A stretch of 64,000 nucleotides of DNA from Saccharomycopsis fibuligera x Saccharomycopsis cf. fibuligera (lineage: Eukaryota > Ascomycota > Saccharomycetes > Ascoideales > Saccharomycopsidaceae): NCBI GenBank assembly GCA_001936135.1, contig CP012822.1, forward strand, positions 558,001-622,000, read 5' to 3'. Position numbers and translations under genes: made by a program. Every line of letters starts with the position of its first letter. Within the stretch, counting starts at the first letter, position 1. The notes below the pieces were generated by a model. The model was given only the letters and a program-made list of their open reading frames with translations. It did no database searches and was not told where the DNA came from. Positions 42,601 through 53,036 of this stretch are shown here, one piece after another.

Positions 42601-45247
42601 CCGCGTTAATGTTTTCAAAAACGGCTTCGTTGTAATCAAGCCCCATCACTATTTTAGTCAATCTCTGTCGAGCAAGACCACCTCTAGCAACCATCTGCAA
42701 TTCTAAAATCTCATTTCTAGCTTTATACATTTGGTAGTATATGTTATGATAGTGGTTTCGTATATGTTTTCCTCGCACTATTGATTGCAATTGTGTGATA
42801 TTGTTTATTATGTTAGAGTTGAAATAAGATGATGTTAGCTGAGACTGTTTTTGATATAAATATGTTCTTATTATAGCTTGTAAACTCACAATGCAATCAG
42901 TGACTCCATGCAAGTCACTATTGTAGGTCATTTCTCTTGATAACTTGGATCTGATTATACTTTGCAATTCAATCACCCTATGTCTTGATCTAGTAAGAGT
43001 GTTATAGATATTCATGATTCTGTTACGTGCTAGTATGCCTCTAATCACGCCTTGAAATTTGGTAATTTCTGGCTCATTTTCATCAAGTTGAATGAGTTTG
43101 TCATCTGTGAAAAATCTAGAAATCTCACCTCTTATGGCAGATTGAAATTGAATTAAATTGTGTTTTTCCTGCTTGAGGGTCTTCAATGTAGTTAGCAAAT
43201 CTTGTCTTAGCAAGCTGCCTCTAATTTTCGCTTGAAGACCAATAATGAAATTTGTATTCACTTTTCTTCTTCTAAGTCTTTGGCCTTTTCTGCTCCCTTT
43301 AAATAATCTTTTTCTTGCAACCGATTGCAAAGTTATCATTTCATCAGTAAACATTTTAAGCATAGTTTTTTTCACAAATAATTGATAACGAGCTATAAAG
43401 CCTCTTCCCAAAGATTGTACTTCAATTATGTTTCTCAATACATTATCAAGCTCACTTTCTCGTAAAGCGCCTTTTGCTTGCTCTTGGATTATGGTAGTAT
43501 CTTCAATCTCAACTAATGAAAAATCACCAAATGTTGGTTTCTTAATACTATCAACTCTTCTCAAAGTAGATTGGGTAAAACGCACATGGTTGTCTTCATC
43601 TTCCAAAATGTCATTATGGGCCAAACCGGCTTTAAGCATAGATGCGTTTATTTGTTCATTGTATGGATCTTCTTCTTCTTCAACACCTTGGTCTAGTTGA
43701 CTATCTTCGATTCTCAGAAGTGTTGATTCTTTTAATGGTGCAGCAGACAGATCAATAATAACCGATGGGTCTCCTTCTCTTATTGAATCTTTTTGTTCGG
43801 CGGCCGATTCTTTTTGGAAAAAATCTTTTTCAAGCTCTAATGACTTCATTAGTGGTTCAAAACTTGTAAAATCAGGTACACTTGCATCTTTTAATTTACG
43901 CTCACTGCTTTTTATATCGGATTCTTCAAATTCCAATTTGCCAACTAAACTTTTCAAGCCTGGGGTATCATCTTGTTGACTTAGCATAAAGCATAGTGCA
44001 TAAAGGCAAAAAATCACTTTTGGAATATTTTTGCCTTCATATAAATCAGTTAGCTCAAAGCGGAATAAATCAGGCATGTCAATGTAATCCAAAAAATAAA
44101 AAAAATGAACAATGTTTTCCGTATGTCTATACTCCACCGTACCTCTAGCGTTAGGCGGCACAATTCGTTTTACCAATTCCGGAACAAAATGTTGAGTCAA
44201 TTTAGCCAATATTACACCGTCTTTCAAGCCATTTTTAGATAGTTCCTGGGCACTTGGCACGGATTCTTTTAAACAACCTTCTAACCATTGCTTAATTTCA
44301 GCGATTCGGCAAAGGTATTCGTAGCCTTTGTTGCCCTTTGGAGTTTTGCCATTAGCAACTGAGTGGGTTTTGCGAAGATTTACTTGATTGAGTTTTCGTT
44401 TTTCATTGAAGCGTTCCAATTCGTTCAAAAGGCCCTTTTCTTCACCTCCAGCATTGTTATCCTTGTTATGAGTGCTGTTAAGCAGTTTGTTGGTATCTAT
44501 ATTTTTTGTTTTGCCAGAATTGCCATTTAGTTGACTTGTTTTTGGATCAGAGGATTTCTCAGCTAACTGATTGAGCCTCGAGGTCAAATAGTTATGTTTT
44601 CTCAGCTGCGTTGGTGATGTTGGACTATTATTTCCACTACTACTGACACAACCAGTCTGGAATCTTCTTCTTAGTTTCTCCACGGGAGTTAAATTCTGTG
44701 AATCTTCATCTTCAACTTCAGCTAAATTAGCAGCATTAACCTTAGATGATTTGCTGAGAATATTTTCTTTCTCATCTTTTTCGGCTATCATAGATGGTTT
44801 TTTCACGGCCTTTAATCTACTTCTCGAATATAGGCTCCCAGTATCCATTGGGGTGTTGTTATCAGTGAATATTTCGACTGGTGAACGCAACACATCATTA
44901 TTATCATGGCGCTTATTGGCGATTAGCAGGCCACCAATTTTATTCTTGTTATTGCTGATATTGTTATCAGCATCATGCTTTACCGATTTGGATCTTCTTG
45001 GTGAGCTCAATGGCGAGTCTGATTTTCTTTTAACGTTAGTCTCAGCAGTTGAACCAGCACCAGCACCAGCACGACCTTTAGAGTTCGACGAGATGATTGT
45101 AGGCCTTGTTGATATTGCTTTTGATTTTAATTTGATTTCGTTCATCTCGTTTTGACTGCCATTGGTATTATTGTTGGCTTGACTGGTAATGTTTTCCAAG
45201 TATCGAGCAGCCAACTTATTAGGCGAAGGGCTCCTTGTTTGAGCCAT
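39608..45247 (-). CDS. IQG1: IQGAP-related cytokinesis scaffold Iqg1
   Basis: An 1879-residue protein that recruits actin and septum machinery to the bud neck for contractile-ring assembly. The N-terminal ~300 residues are disordered and Lys/Asn/Ser-rich with SP/TP sites (for example TRSPSPNK at 4-11), as expected for Cdk control. A calponin-homology domain follows at about 305-425 (EIKQWLEGCL..., HFFYFLDYIDMPDLFRFEL). At least ten IQ-type repeats (xxLQAxIRGxLxR) span roughly 610-1000. A RasGAP-related domain lies at about 1150-1500, and a RasGAP C-terminal domain near 1690-1850. The total length exceeds S. cerevisiae Iqg1 (1495), mainly through more IQ repeats and low complexity. The start MAQTRSPSP is a clear ATG at 45247. 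Confidence 0.96.
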   Translation of the reverse strand: MAQTRSPSPNKLAARYLENITSQANNNTNGSQNEMNEIKLKSKAISTRPTIISSNSKGRAGAGAGSTAETNVKRKSDSPLSSPRRSKSVKHDADNNISNNKNKIGGLLIANKRHDNNDVLRSPVEIFTDNNTPMDTGSLYSRSRLKAVKKPSMIAEKDEKENILSKSSKVNAANLAEVEDEDSQNLTPVEKLRRRFQTGCVSSSGNNSPTSPTQLRKHNYLTSRLNQLAEKSSDPKTSQLNGNSGKTKNIDTNKLLNSTHNKDNNAGGEEKGLLNELERFNEKRKLNQVNLRKTHSVANGKTPKGNKGYEYLCRIAEIKQWLEGCLKESVPSAQELSKNGLKDGVILAKLTQHFVPELVKRIVPPNARGTVEYRHTENIVHFFYFLDYIDMPDLFRFELTDLYEGKNIPKVIFCLYALCFMLSQQDDTPGLKSLVGKLEFEESDIKSSERKLKDASVPDFTSFEPLMKSLELEKDFFQKESAAEQKDSIREGDPSVIIDLSAAPLKESTLLRIEDSQLDQGVEEEEDPYNEQINASMLKAGLAHNDILEDEDNHVRFTQSTLRRVDSIKKPTFGDFSLVEIEDTTIIQEQAKGALRESELDNVLRNIIEVQSLGRGFIARYQLFVKKTMLKMFTDEMITLQSVARKRLFKGSRKGQRLRRRKVNTNFIIGLQAKIRGSLLRQDLLTTLKTLKQEKHNLIQFQSAIRGEISRFFTDDKLIQLDENEPEITKFQGVIRGILARNRIMNIYNTLTRSRHRVIELQSIIRSKLSREMTYNSDLHGVTDCIVSLQAIIRTYLYQKQSQLTSSYFNSNIINNITQLQSIVRGKHIRNHYHNIYYQMYKARNEILELQMVARGGLARQRLTKIVMGLDYNEAVFENINAVIRGSILRRKIFKLMHKLRKHERPITALQAITKGVLTRFSLELFMDDVFEHEPAIVKLQAKMKAILIRKNIRGMMGHYMSNIDKVIKVQSRIKAINQNDAYRKLIVMKNPTLAVVRQFAYLLNDTSKDVDEEVKLENYGHQIVIKTKENSELEKHCNELDAKIALLVKNKITLDELIHQNKKSNKQLDLEFKKKMKTDDALANQKSKSTRYEVFESLIYILQTCPEYFVRLFRTYNNNYSVKEQIEKMALVCFDYGGTKNHELSQFDAIVKSSFLEPQGSYSLRDEFLFINLIIHSINDHIKSTESIEEFRINSDVVSWQKLLVFFNKSDSQRKLAKKIFGSLITSISEIDNLSLESNPTKIYRDCISMEEIQSGKKLTKPKGVSAEQAIQDPDARDQFVKNLNLLRDLTIKVLTTIEANIHLLPMHIKTICFHAYTAAKKQFNGDDEKALALALSLFIESYVNPIVGVPENYNISLITFSTKESLTLKTNLNYICKVLSQISTMKTFSLSQVYLQPLNEFIESSIPQVKKMIKKIMEVGDIESAYNMNSYNDLTARVKPSLIIKNVELLSLKNFIHEFIGDMAPTKSDPIHEYVKQLYQMKNFTISNQEIKEIKLLLNPSVKNFSGVKTNTLFLDAKRCILYIMQVQPTKKNLLELLLSKITDRDEAIFKEMIRREEQTMELARKALVNGSVNLQEAQNNEFSNSTFFKNISSMTYHELKSHTLEVVLELESMGKLSRENRFQTLLNDIAFDIKTKHDQRMMRSKEIQLSLQTLDSLEEKQKYLRGLMDTYNNYIKKSVTTLQETSSQNRKKLLPFSKQYFYQKALKKKGKQSKFGTFKYACKYLYEAKILLEVNGVKNLDLLKVNFIFSCDEVGVFMIEIEGGLMDDYMRDSINSSSSSNGNRNTGMITGHHAFARHKPSASRLELDELLQYQYEGKSVIEIYNGLVKFDTINLLTFIFKKFYDTHANNNKHHGFGSSLGSSLGSSLGSSFGVKK

Positions 45248-45794
45248 TCCTATGTATGTATATTATATTTTTGTAGATTAAGCACCAATGATAGCAAAGT
45301 GTTGAGTCAGTTTGACGAAAGAAAGGGCATGTGCAATGTATTTAAATGCACAATGGCATTAGCTAATCTACTCCTTGATTCAGTAATGTTATCCTTGTTT
45401 TTGTCTAAGTTGCCATTTCACCACAGCATCACCAAAAAAAAAAGTTTTGTTTTTGTTTATTTTTTTTTGTTTATTTTGAATCAAAAAAAAAAGTAAACAT
45501 TAACCGGGCTCATAATACATGCTGCTTACAACATCTATTACGTAAGAGACGCGACAACACGAAAAGGCCGCGCGTTTTTTCTGAATTTTAATTTTCAGTT
45601 TTCTTTCCCTTTTCGTCGATCGTTTTTCAGCTTCTTTTTCTTTTCTCGCTTTCTACCGCGAAATTCCTGATTTCTTCTGGGTCGTCGAGTTTTGCATCTA
45701 CTGCTTTCTTTTTTGCTCGCACTTTTGTTTTCTTGACAGCAAAAGTTATTTAACCTGAACATACAGTGAAGTACGCTAAATTTACTTACACAAA
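45248..45794. promoter_or_regulatory. IQG1-MCM2 divergent promoter with SCB/MCB-like elements
   Basis: 547 bp between two cell-cycle genes. About 230 bp upstream of MCM2 a cluster holds ACGCGA (45549-45554), a perfect SCB-type CACGAAAA (45558-45565) and GCGCGT near 45571-45575. MBF/SBF bind ACGCGT and CACGAAA in G1/S genes such as the MCMs. T- and A-tracts (45457-45492) flank the cluster. Confidence 0.5.
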
Positions 45795-48389
45795 ATGGTA
45801 AATTCAAGAAAGAGAACTATTGATAATAGCCAAGACGACGATTTTCAGTCACAACAGTCTTCCGGGAACTCTTCTCCAATACACAACAATAATAATCTTC
45901 CGCCATCGTCCCCAGCTATTCTTGAACCGTATGACGAAGAAGATGAAATCGTTGATGATGTGGAAGATATTGACGACTTAGATGAAAGAGCTGATGAAAT
46001 TGATCTTTTCGATGATAACTTGGAAAGAGATTATGTCGCTAGAGCAGAAGCGGACAAGTATGCTTCTTCTGACATTGATGATAATCAGTATGCTGATATG
46101 GATATAGCTACTAGAAGAAGAATTGATAAAGCTTTAGACGTGCGTGACAGATTAGTGCAGCAGTCAAGAGCTAGAGGGAATGAATTTATGGATGATGATG
46201 ATGAAGATGGCGAAGAACAAGAATTAGATCAGTATGGATTACCGGTGCAGAAAAGAAGAGCTAGAAATCAATACGATGAAGATTTCGACATGTCTGACAC
46301 AGAGATTGACCCGTTAGCCGAAGAAATTACTCTTGATGCATTGGCAGATATCAAAGCCCCGAGTATTCAAGAATGGATTCTTGAACCAGCAGTCTCGAGA
46401 TCTATTGCTAGAGAGTTAAAAAGTTTCTTGACGGAATTCACCAATTCTGAAGGTAAATCGGTGTACGGTTCCAAGATTAGAGCATTGGGTGAAGTTAACG
46501 CTGAATCTCTTGAAGTTGATTTCGCCGATTTGGCGGAATCTAAACCAATCATTTCATTGTTTTTGTCCACTTGCCCTGAACAAATCCTCAAGATTTTCGA
46601 TATTGTTGCTATGGAAGCCGTGTTGCTACATTATCCAGACTATAGCAACATTCACAGTGATATCACTGTAAGAATCGTTAACTACTTTCCAAACAATTAC
46701 ACGTTGAGAGAACTTAGAGAAAGTCATTTGAATACTTTGATCAGAGTTACTGGGGTGGTTACTAGAAGAACCGGGGTTTTTCCACAATTGAAGTACGTCA
46801 AGTTCGACTGCTTGAAATGTGGACAAGTCCTTGGTCCCTATTTCCAAGATTCCAACACTGAGGTAAAAGTCTCGTATTGTCCAAACTGTCGCTCCAAAAG
46901 TGGATTTAGGGTCAATAATGAACGTACTATTTATAGAAATTATCAAAGGGTTTCCATTCAGGAAGCTCCAGGAACAATTCCTGCTGGCCGTTTACCAAGA
47001 AAAAGGGACGTGGTTTTGCTTTCTGACTTAGTGGACTCAGTGCAGCCTGGCCAACATGTGGAAATCACTGGTCTTTACAAAAATTCCTACGATGGTCAAT
47101 TGAATGCTAAAAACGGGTTCCCCGTTTTTGCCACAATCATTGAAGCAAACTCCATCAAAGTCGATGGTGGCAGCAGTGCGGTATCTGACTCGACTTCCTC
47201 CGCTCGTGAAGCAAACTTATCCAAATTCAATAACAGATTAGATATGTTCACTTTTACCGAAGAAGAAGAGAAAGCCTTTAGGAAACTAAGTCACGAAAGA
47301 GGCATCATTGACAAAATAATCAACTCCATTGCCCCATCCATCTATGGTCATCGTGACATTAAGACCGCTATAGCGTCCTCATTATTTGGTGGGGTTGCTA
47401 AGGATATCAACGGTAAGCATTCCATTAGAGGTGACATTAACATCTTATTGATTGGTGACCCTGGTACCGCCAAGTCGCAGATCTTGAAATACGTTGAAAA
47501 AACTGCTCATAGAGCAGTATATTCCACCGGTCAAGGTGCTTCCGGAGTAGGGTTGACTGCATCGGTAAGAAAAGACCCAATCACAAACGAATGGGTACTC
47601 GAAGGCGGTGCGTTGGTATTGGCTGATAAGGGGACATGTATCATTGATGAATTTGATAAGATGCACGACAAGGATCGTACTTCGATTCATGAAGCTATGG
47701 AACAACAATCGATATCTATCTCTAAAGCTGGTATTGTGACTACGTTAAAAGCTAGATGTGCGGTGGTGGCTGCGGCTAATCCTATTGGTGGCAGATACAA
47801 TTCCACTATTCCATTAGCGGATAACGTGGCCTTGACTACGCCAATCTTGTCGAGATTTGATGTTGTTTGCGTCGTTAGAGATACAGTTAACCCCAAAGAT
47901 GATGAAAGGTTAGCCAAGTTCGTCATTGGCTCCCATATGAATTCCTTAGTCAGTAAAGATGCCGATGAAGAAATGGATGATGATGATGATGGTAATGATC
48001 AAGATGATCAAGATTTGTTGAATGACAAGAACGAGGACTACTATGCCAAATACGGCACCATTGATCAAGACTTGTTGGTGCGGTACATTCATTTTTCTAA
48101 GAACATCAATCCAAAATTAAACCAAATGGATAGTCAAAAAGTTACCAAATTGTACGCAGATTTGAGAAGAGAAAGTTTGGCTACCGGATCAATGGCTATC
48201 ACAATTCGTCATTTGGAAGCTATTATTAGAATTGCTGAAGCTTTTGCTAGAATGAGATTATCTGAATTTGTCAGTCAATATGATATCGATAGAGCTATAA
48301 AGGTGGCAATTTCTAGTTTTGTGGGCAGTCAAAAACTTTCTGTAAAAAACCAGTTGAGAAGAGTTTTTGCCAAGTATTTGGTTCGTTGA
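45795..48389 (+). CDS. MCM2: Replicative helicase subunit Mcm2
   Basis: An 864-residue MCM protein of the Mcm2-7 ring that is loaded at origins and unwinds DNA in S phase. The acidic N-terminus (Asp/Glu runs between 50 and 165) is the histone H3-H4-binding tail typical of Mcm2 and the target of DDK. A C4 zinc finger lies at about 338-364 (CLKCGQ...YCPNC). The AAA+ motor has Walker A GDPGTAKSQ near 554, Walker B IIDEFDKM near 617 and the arginine-finger motif LSRFD near 686. The Mcm2-type acidic insertion DADEEMDDDDDGND occurs after the motor. Length matches S. cerevisiae Mcm2 (868). Confidence 0.98.
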   Translation: MVNSRKRTIDNSQDDDFQSQQSSGNSSPIHNNNNLPPSSPAILEPYDEEDEIVDDVEDIDDLDERADEIDLFDDNLERDYVARAEADKYASSDIDDNQYADMDIATRRRIDKALDVRDRLVQQSRARGNEFMDDDDEDGEEQELDQYGLPVQKRRARNQYDEDFDMSDTEIDPLAEEITLDALADIKAPSIQEWILEPAVSRSIARELKSFLTEFTNSEGKSVYGSKIRALGEVNAESLEVDFADLAESKPIISLFLSTCPEQILKIFDIVAMEAVLLHYPDYSNIHSDITVRIVNYFPNNYTLRELRESHLNTLIRVTGVVTRRTGVFPQLKYVKFDCLKCGQVLGPYFQDSNTEVKVSYCPNCRSKSGFRVNNERTIYRNYQRVSIQEAPGTIPAGRLPRKRDVVLLSDLVDSVQPGQHVEITGLYKNSYDGQLNAKNGFPVFATIIEANSIKVDGGSSAVSDSTSSAREANLSKFNNRLDMFTFTEEEEKAFRKLSHERGIIDKIINSIAPSIYGHRDIKTAIASSLFGGVAKDINGKHSIRGDINILLIGDPGTAKSQILKYVEKTAHRAVYSTGQGASGVGLTASVRKDPITNEWVLEGGALVLADKGTCIIDEFDKMHDKDRTSIHEAMEQQSISISKAGIVTTLKARCAVVAAANPIGGRYNSTIPLADNVALTTPILSRFDVVCVVRDTVNPKDDERLAKFVIGSHMNSLVSKDADEEMDDDDDGNDQDDQDLLNDKNEDYYAKYGTIDQDLLVRYIHFSKNINPKLNQMDSQKVTKLYADLRRESLATGSMAITIRHLEAIIRIAEAFARMRLSEFVSQYDIDRAIKVAISSFVGSQKLSVKNQLRRVFAKYLVR

Positions 48390-48799
48390 AAAATTTCCTT
48401 TCTCATTGTTGGACTTCAATTCTATTGGTTATTTATTTTTCTCTTCGATTCTTTCTTTTCCTTTCTCCTTTGGTTTGTGTTATTATGTAGTTGTTTGTTT
48501 TGCTATGCTTATGTTTTATGGTATTTTTAATAATTTTTGTCAATCTATTCTTTTACTAATGAGTATTGTTTTTTTATTGGGTTTGAATATATAAATCAAT
48601 AATAGCATATCTGCCTTGTGGCGGTTGTACTTTGGATTTTTGCAGTTATTACTTGGATAACGCACAAGCATATCTTATCTACTTCAATCACACAGCTAAC
48701 ACAAAGTGCTTATATATAACAGTTGCAAACTTACCTTATGGACTATTAATCAAAAATGGGCACGCAACTCAAACAATCGCATTACAACAAACTCTCAAA

Positions 48800-48837
<38 letters not shown>

Positions 48838-49003
48838 GAAAACTTCTAAACGAATAGAAACAGCCGACAGCCACCCATCCACCCATTGTGGTACTTTCGA
48901 CTCAACCTGAATAATCCGGTTAACTTGACCTGACAACTCAATTCAACCCAACTCAACATAAAATAGCGTAAAATAACAGAACATACAATAAGCATACAAA
49001 ATG
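48390..49003. other. Convergent spacer with a 35-A tract
   Basis: 614 bp between the 3' ends of MCM2 and the SIS2-type gene. A pure run of 35 A occupies 48802-48836, the longest homopolymer in the window. No gene is supported. Confidence 0.6.
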
Positions 49004-49166
49004 CTACGTGCCTAAGTCTGATCTATTTTGCATTTGATCTTCCTCTGCAAGTGTCACTTTTCCTAAACGTTTGGAAACAGAACTTATCCCGTTATTTTGG
49101 GCACTTTCAGCGTTATCAATATTCCGATTCACTTCGGTATCTTCGTCATCATCTCCATTATCATCA

Positions 49167-49201
<35 letters not shown>

Positions 49202-50722
49202 ATCGTTGTCAAAACTTTCATTATCTAATCTTTTCTTAGGTTCATTATCGCTTTCATCATCTTCTGCATCGTCACTTTCGTCATCGTCTTCAATCTCATC
49301 ATTATCATCATTATCCTCATCGTTGCCAATTCCATACTTTTCCTTCATGATGCCTTTTAGTCTAGCTATTATCTCATATTCGGTAGACATGCCGCCCATA
49401 CCAATTTCCCCATAGCTTCCGAAAACTTTTTCCGTTGGTTTGAGCACCTCGATCCAGTTCATGTTTTCCTTAATAAATTCCAAATTGCGCTTGGTTACTG
49501 CAGAACTATAACTGTAGTTCACCATTGATGGAGCAAGCAAAATTGGAAACTGGGTATTCCAAGCCCTCACTACGTTAAGCAACAAGTTATCGCATAAACC
49601 AAGGGCAATTTTAGATAAAGTGTTTGCAGTCAATGGAGCGATGATCAAAACGTCTGCCCATCTTCTCAATTCGATATGCAATACTGGATCAGAACGGCCT
49701 TTCCATAGCGTCCATTCATCTTTGTCTCTCCATATTGTTATATGCGAAGGTATATCATCTCTGGAGATGAAATGTTCTGCCGCTGGGGTTAGCACCAAAT
49801 GAATGGAGATTTTGTCTCTGCCGTACGTTTCTTCCAACTTGTTGATAAGCAAGCGGAGTTTGTTGGTGGCAATGGAGCCTGTGGATCCTAACAAGATATG
49901 AAACTTGCCGTCATCTTGAGGTAATCTCGGTTCCAAGTTTGCGGCCTGTGAAATGGCGGTGCTGCTGGTGGAGTGGCCGTTGCCGCCGCCATCAGCAGAT
50001 CTTTCTCCTGTCTGGTTATTTGGCACTGCCAATCCTCCTGCTGGCCCTCCTGCGCCCGCACCGGCGCTTACTCCTCCTCCTCCAAGACCCAATGCCTTTT
50101 GGTCACTGACGTACTCCTTAGCAGATCTGTTGTCATTGCTGACAGAGGTGCTTCTTGATCTCTGATTTCCGTGCTTGATGGTATCGTCAATGTAAAAGTG
50201 AGCATGAACAGAGTCGCTCTTCTGATGGCCATTGGAGTTTCTTTCCCTAGCGGTGGCAGCGGCAACGGCGGCTACCACGGCGGTAGCCGCCGCTCTCCCT
50301 CTGAGAAGAGCACCACCAGCAGGAATCGTAGCTCTCTTTTGTTGCTCTTCGGCGCCCTCGACTAGGGCGCCATTTGGTTTTGCATTATTGCTGTTGCTGT
50401 ACTCTGGGAAGTCAGAAAGCTCAGAAGAATCTGAGCGTGCGACAGCGGCGGCGGCGGCGGCGGCAAATGTATTCACGCTGGAGTCGTCACTAAGCACTCG
50501 TTGAATAGAGGCTGATTGCGGCTTGTTTAGTATTGGAGGAGGAGAGGGACAACGCAAGTTGGACAAAGCCATATTGGTGGGGTTGTCAAGGTCATAGTCT
50601 TCAGAGTCATTGGAAGCCAGTCTTTGTAGCGTTTGTAGGTTTTGCTGTGAGTTTTGCGATGGCGTTTTGCTGAGCTGGGATTTGGGGGAGCTCTCCTTGG
50701 AGAACAACTCATGCAACGGCAT
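49004..50722 (-). CDS. SIS2: Hal3/Sis2-type PPCDC-like flavoprotein with acidic tail
   Basis: A 572-residue homologue of yeast Hal3(Sis2)/Vhs3, which inhibit the phosphatase Ppz1 and also act as a moonlighting part of phosphopantothenoylcysteine decarboxylase in coenzyme A synthesis. The long N-terminus (1-275) is Ala/Ser/Gly-rich. The flavin-binding core starts at KFHILLGSTGSIA (about 279). The catalytic-type His349 stands in LHIELRRWADVLIIAPLTANTLSKIA. The Asn loop is PSMVNYSYS (the PAMN asparagine is replaced) and the substrate loop reads KVFGSYGEIGMGGM without the active-site Cys. This pattern is that of Hal3/Vhs3, not of Cab3, which supplies Asn and Cys. The C-terminal tail carries a long Asp run (about 505-535) as in Hal3/Vhs3. 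Sis2 and Vhs3 cannot be told apart here. Confidence 0.92.
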
Positions 50723-51778
50723 CTTGCGACAGAAGACAAGTAACTGGGTGTCACAGGAAGAGATTGCCTCTATGCTGTGCTGGCAGTGCTGCCCGGTGAA
50801 TGTTGCGGTGAAGAAACGAAGTTGTGTAGTGCTCAGCGCTTAAAAGAGAAGCTTGCTAGCAGACGATTCCTGGTAAGTTTTGCTGTAGTTTTCCTGTTTT
50901 TTCTCGATTTCTGTTCGTTCTATTCTCTTCTCTGTTCTTCTGGTTCTGTTTCTCACTTTCAAAATTCTCTTTTTTTCTCTCTGATGAGCAGCAAATTCCT
51001 GTTTCCACTGGCAGAAGCCTCCGGTCTCGTGACATATCTCCTACTACTGCAACTTATGTCTACAAGCAACGTACCCACGACCGTTTTCTGGGAAACTCGC
51101 GGCAACCAGCAACTGAAATGAACCATTGAAGCCCTAGCGGTGCTAACACAAGTAGGCCCGCTTACTGCGACAGACATCACACTCCAAGTGGTATCCTCCA
51201 GGTAGTATCCTCCAGGTAGTATCCTCCAACCTCATGCCAATATCCCCGTGATACAGGCATCTAGAAAGGTGTATCACGTGACTTTGAGGAAAATAGAAAA
51301 TTTTTCGAGAGCCCTGCAAGCGAGCAGCGCGGGAAAAAAAAATTTTTTGGTGCTAAGACCAATTATTAGCGGACCAAGAGGTACCTCATCTGCTCTGCTC
51401 CAGACATTTATTCCACATATCATCCGCAAAGCCTGTCCCAGCAACAACCAAACGTTTTCAGCTACGTCTAGAAGCTGAATCAAACAAATCTTCTCGTTTC
51501 TCTTTCCTTCGGCAACTCACCATTGCAGCAGAAAAGTGTAGGCTCGTACCTCTTCACAAATTTTACATGAATATCAACGTTGTATTCTTCATAATTCTTT
51601 TCAGAGAGTTTGTTTTCGGTCATTAGGTTTCAGCAGTTCCATCGTAACTTCTCATTTTTTCACCTTGCTCTTTTTCAGTATAAAGGTCTAATCAAAAGGT
51701 TTTCTTTTTTCCCAACAACAACAAAAAACTTGAGGCATTCCCAAAGAGTTGTGTTTCCAAAAATCGCATAGATCTACA
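50723..51778. promoter_or_regulatory. SIS2-EMG1 divergent promoter region
   Basis: 1.06 kb. Three copies of GTATCCTCCA spaced 14 bp apart lie at 51191-51228, and a palindromic TCACGTGA at 51274-51281 is a Cbf1-type site. Two AAAATTTT-like stretches (about 51296-51307 and 51334-51348) resemble the RRPE element of ribosome-biogenesis promoters, which would suit EMG1. These are short matches. Confidence 0.4.
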
Positions 51779-52528
51779 ATGTCTGACAATAAACCAAAGT
51801 CCAACGGAAGCGAGCCAAAAACCTTGCCGGCCTCTTTGGTCCCCGTTCAACCAACCCCTCTCAGCTCCAAGGACAAAGTCACACAGAGACTTATAGTCGT
51901 CTTGTCCCAAGCATGTTTGGAAACCCACAAGGTCAGCACCGGTAGCCCTGGCGGCGATAAGTATGCTTTGCTTAACTGTGATGACCATCAAGGTCTTCTT
52001 AGAAAAATGGGCAAAGACATAGGCGAGGCCAGACCAGACATTACGCACCAGTGCTTGTTGACTTTACTCGATTCTCCAATCAACAAGGCCGGTAAATTGC
52101 AAGTATACATCCAAACGGCTCGCGGAGTATTGATCGAAGTCAACCCAAGTGTCCGTATTCCAAGAACGTTCAAAAGATTTTCTGGTTTGATGGTCCAATT
52201 GTTGCATAAGTTGTCCATCCGCTCAGTAAACTCACAAGAGAAGTTGCTCAAGGTCATAAAAAACCCAATAAGCGATCACTTGCCAACCAAGTGCCGTAAA
52301 ATCACCTTATCCTTTGACGCCAAGGTCGTCAGAGTGCAAGACTACGTCAAGAAACTCGACGAAGACGAAAGTATATGTGTGTTTGTTGGTGCCATGGCCA
52401 GAGGTAAAGATAATTTTGCTGATGAATTTGTTGACGAAAAAATCGGTGTTTCTGACTATCCGTTATCTGCCTCCGTGGCTTGCAGTAAGTTCTGTCATGG
52501 CTGTGAAGACGCTTGGAATATTATGTGA
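51779..52528 (+). CDS. EMG1: 18S rRNA pseudouridine N1-methyltransferase Emg1 (Nep1)
   Basis: A 249-residue SPOUT-class enzyme that methylates a pseudouridine (N1) in 18S rRNA on the way to the hypermodified m1acp3-psi, and is essential for 40S biogenesis in the nucleolus. Family blocks are [80 protein letters not shown] and the C-terminal [11 protein letters not shown]...[23 protein letters not shown]. The ATG at 51779 is preferred; the frame extends 10 codons upstream only from a TTG. Length equals S. cerevisiae Emg1 (252). Confidence 0.97.
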   Translation: MSDNKPKSNGSEPKTLPASLVPVQPTPLSSKDKVTQRLIVVLSQACLETHKVSTGSPGGDKYALLNCDDHQGLLRKMGKDIGEARPDITHQCLLTLLDSPINKAGKLQVYIQTARGVLIEVNPSVRIPRTFKRFSGLMVQLLHKLSIRSVNSQEKLLKVIKNPISDHLPTKCRKITLSFDAKVVRVQDYVKKLDEDESICVFVGAMARGKDNFADEFVDEKIGVSDYPLSASVACSKFCHGCEDAWNIM

Positions 52529-53036
52529 ATTGTTTGCGCTGGTTTTTTTTTAGTTTCCGCGTTATATTGATATGTTCTTTCCATTATTATTATCGTCTTT
52601 TGTTATTTATTTATATACTCATATATATATTTATTTACTCATTTTTTCCTATGCTGCATAGACTGTTCTTTAACGTTTTCACTTTGTTTCTTTTCCTTGT
52701 TCTTCATACATGTATCTTGTAAATTCTTGAGGCAAACAGAAGACTTGTATAGTATCGATGTATGTATGTGTGTTTGTATGTGTGCTTTTGCTGTTCGTAG
52801 CCGCACAGTTGCATGCGTGCAGATCTGCCTCAACATGCCACAAAGCGAACTTTTCACAGAAGTGGAGCAGGGCAAAATCAAGGGTTTGTATGAAGTTGAA
52901 AGGTCATTCACCATGAGAAAGTACACCCAAGCAAAGGATAACAAGACGATTTGAAACGACAAAACAAAACATCATAATTATAAAATAAACCCCGCCGTAC
53001 ACATACTACACTACAACAACAGCACGCACATCTACA
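52529..53036. other. Spacer between EMG1 and the next plus-strand gene
   Basis: 508 bp, tandem orientation. The T-rich EMG1 3' flank has an AT run (52620-52635), and a CA-rich leader precedes 53037. The short frame at 52697-52954 has no similarity. Confidence 0.5.

Noticed and set aside
49071-49415. 114-residue poly-serine frame on the plus strand
   Set aside because: It is the reverse complement of the Asp-run tail of the SIS2-type gene.
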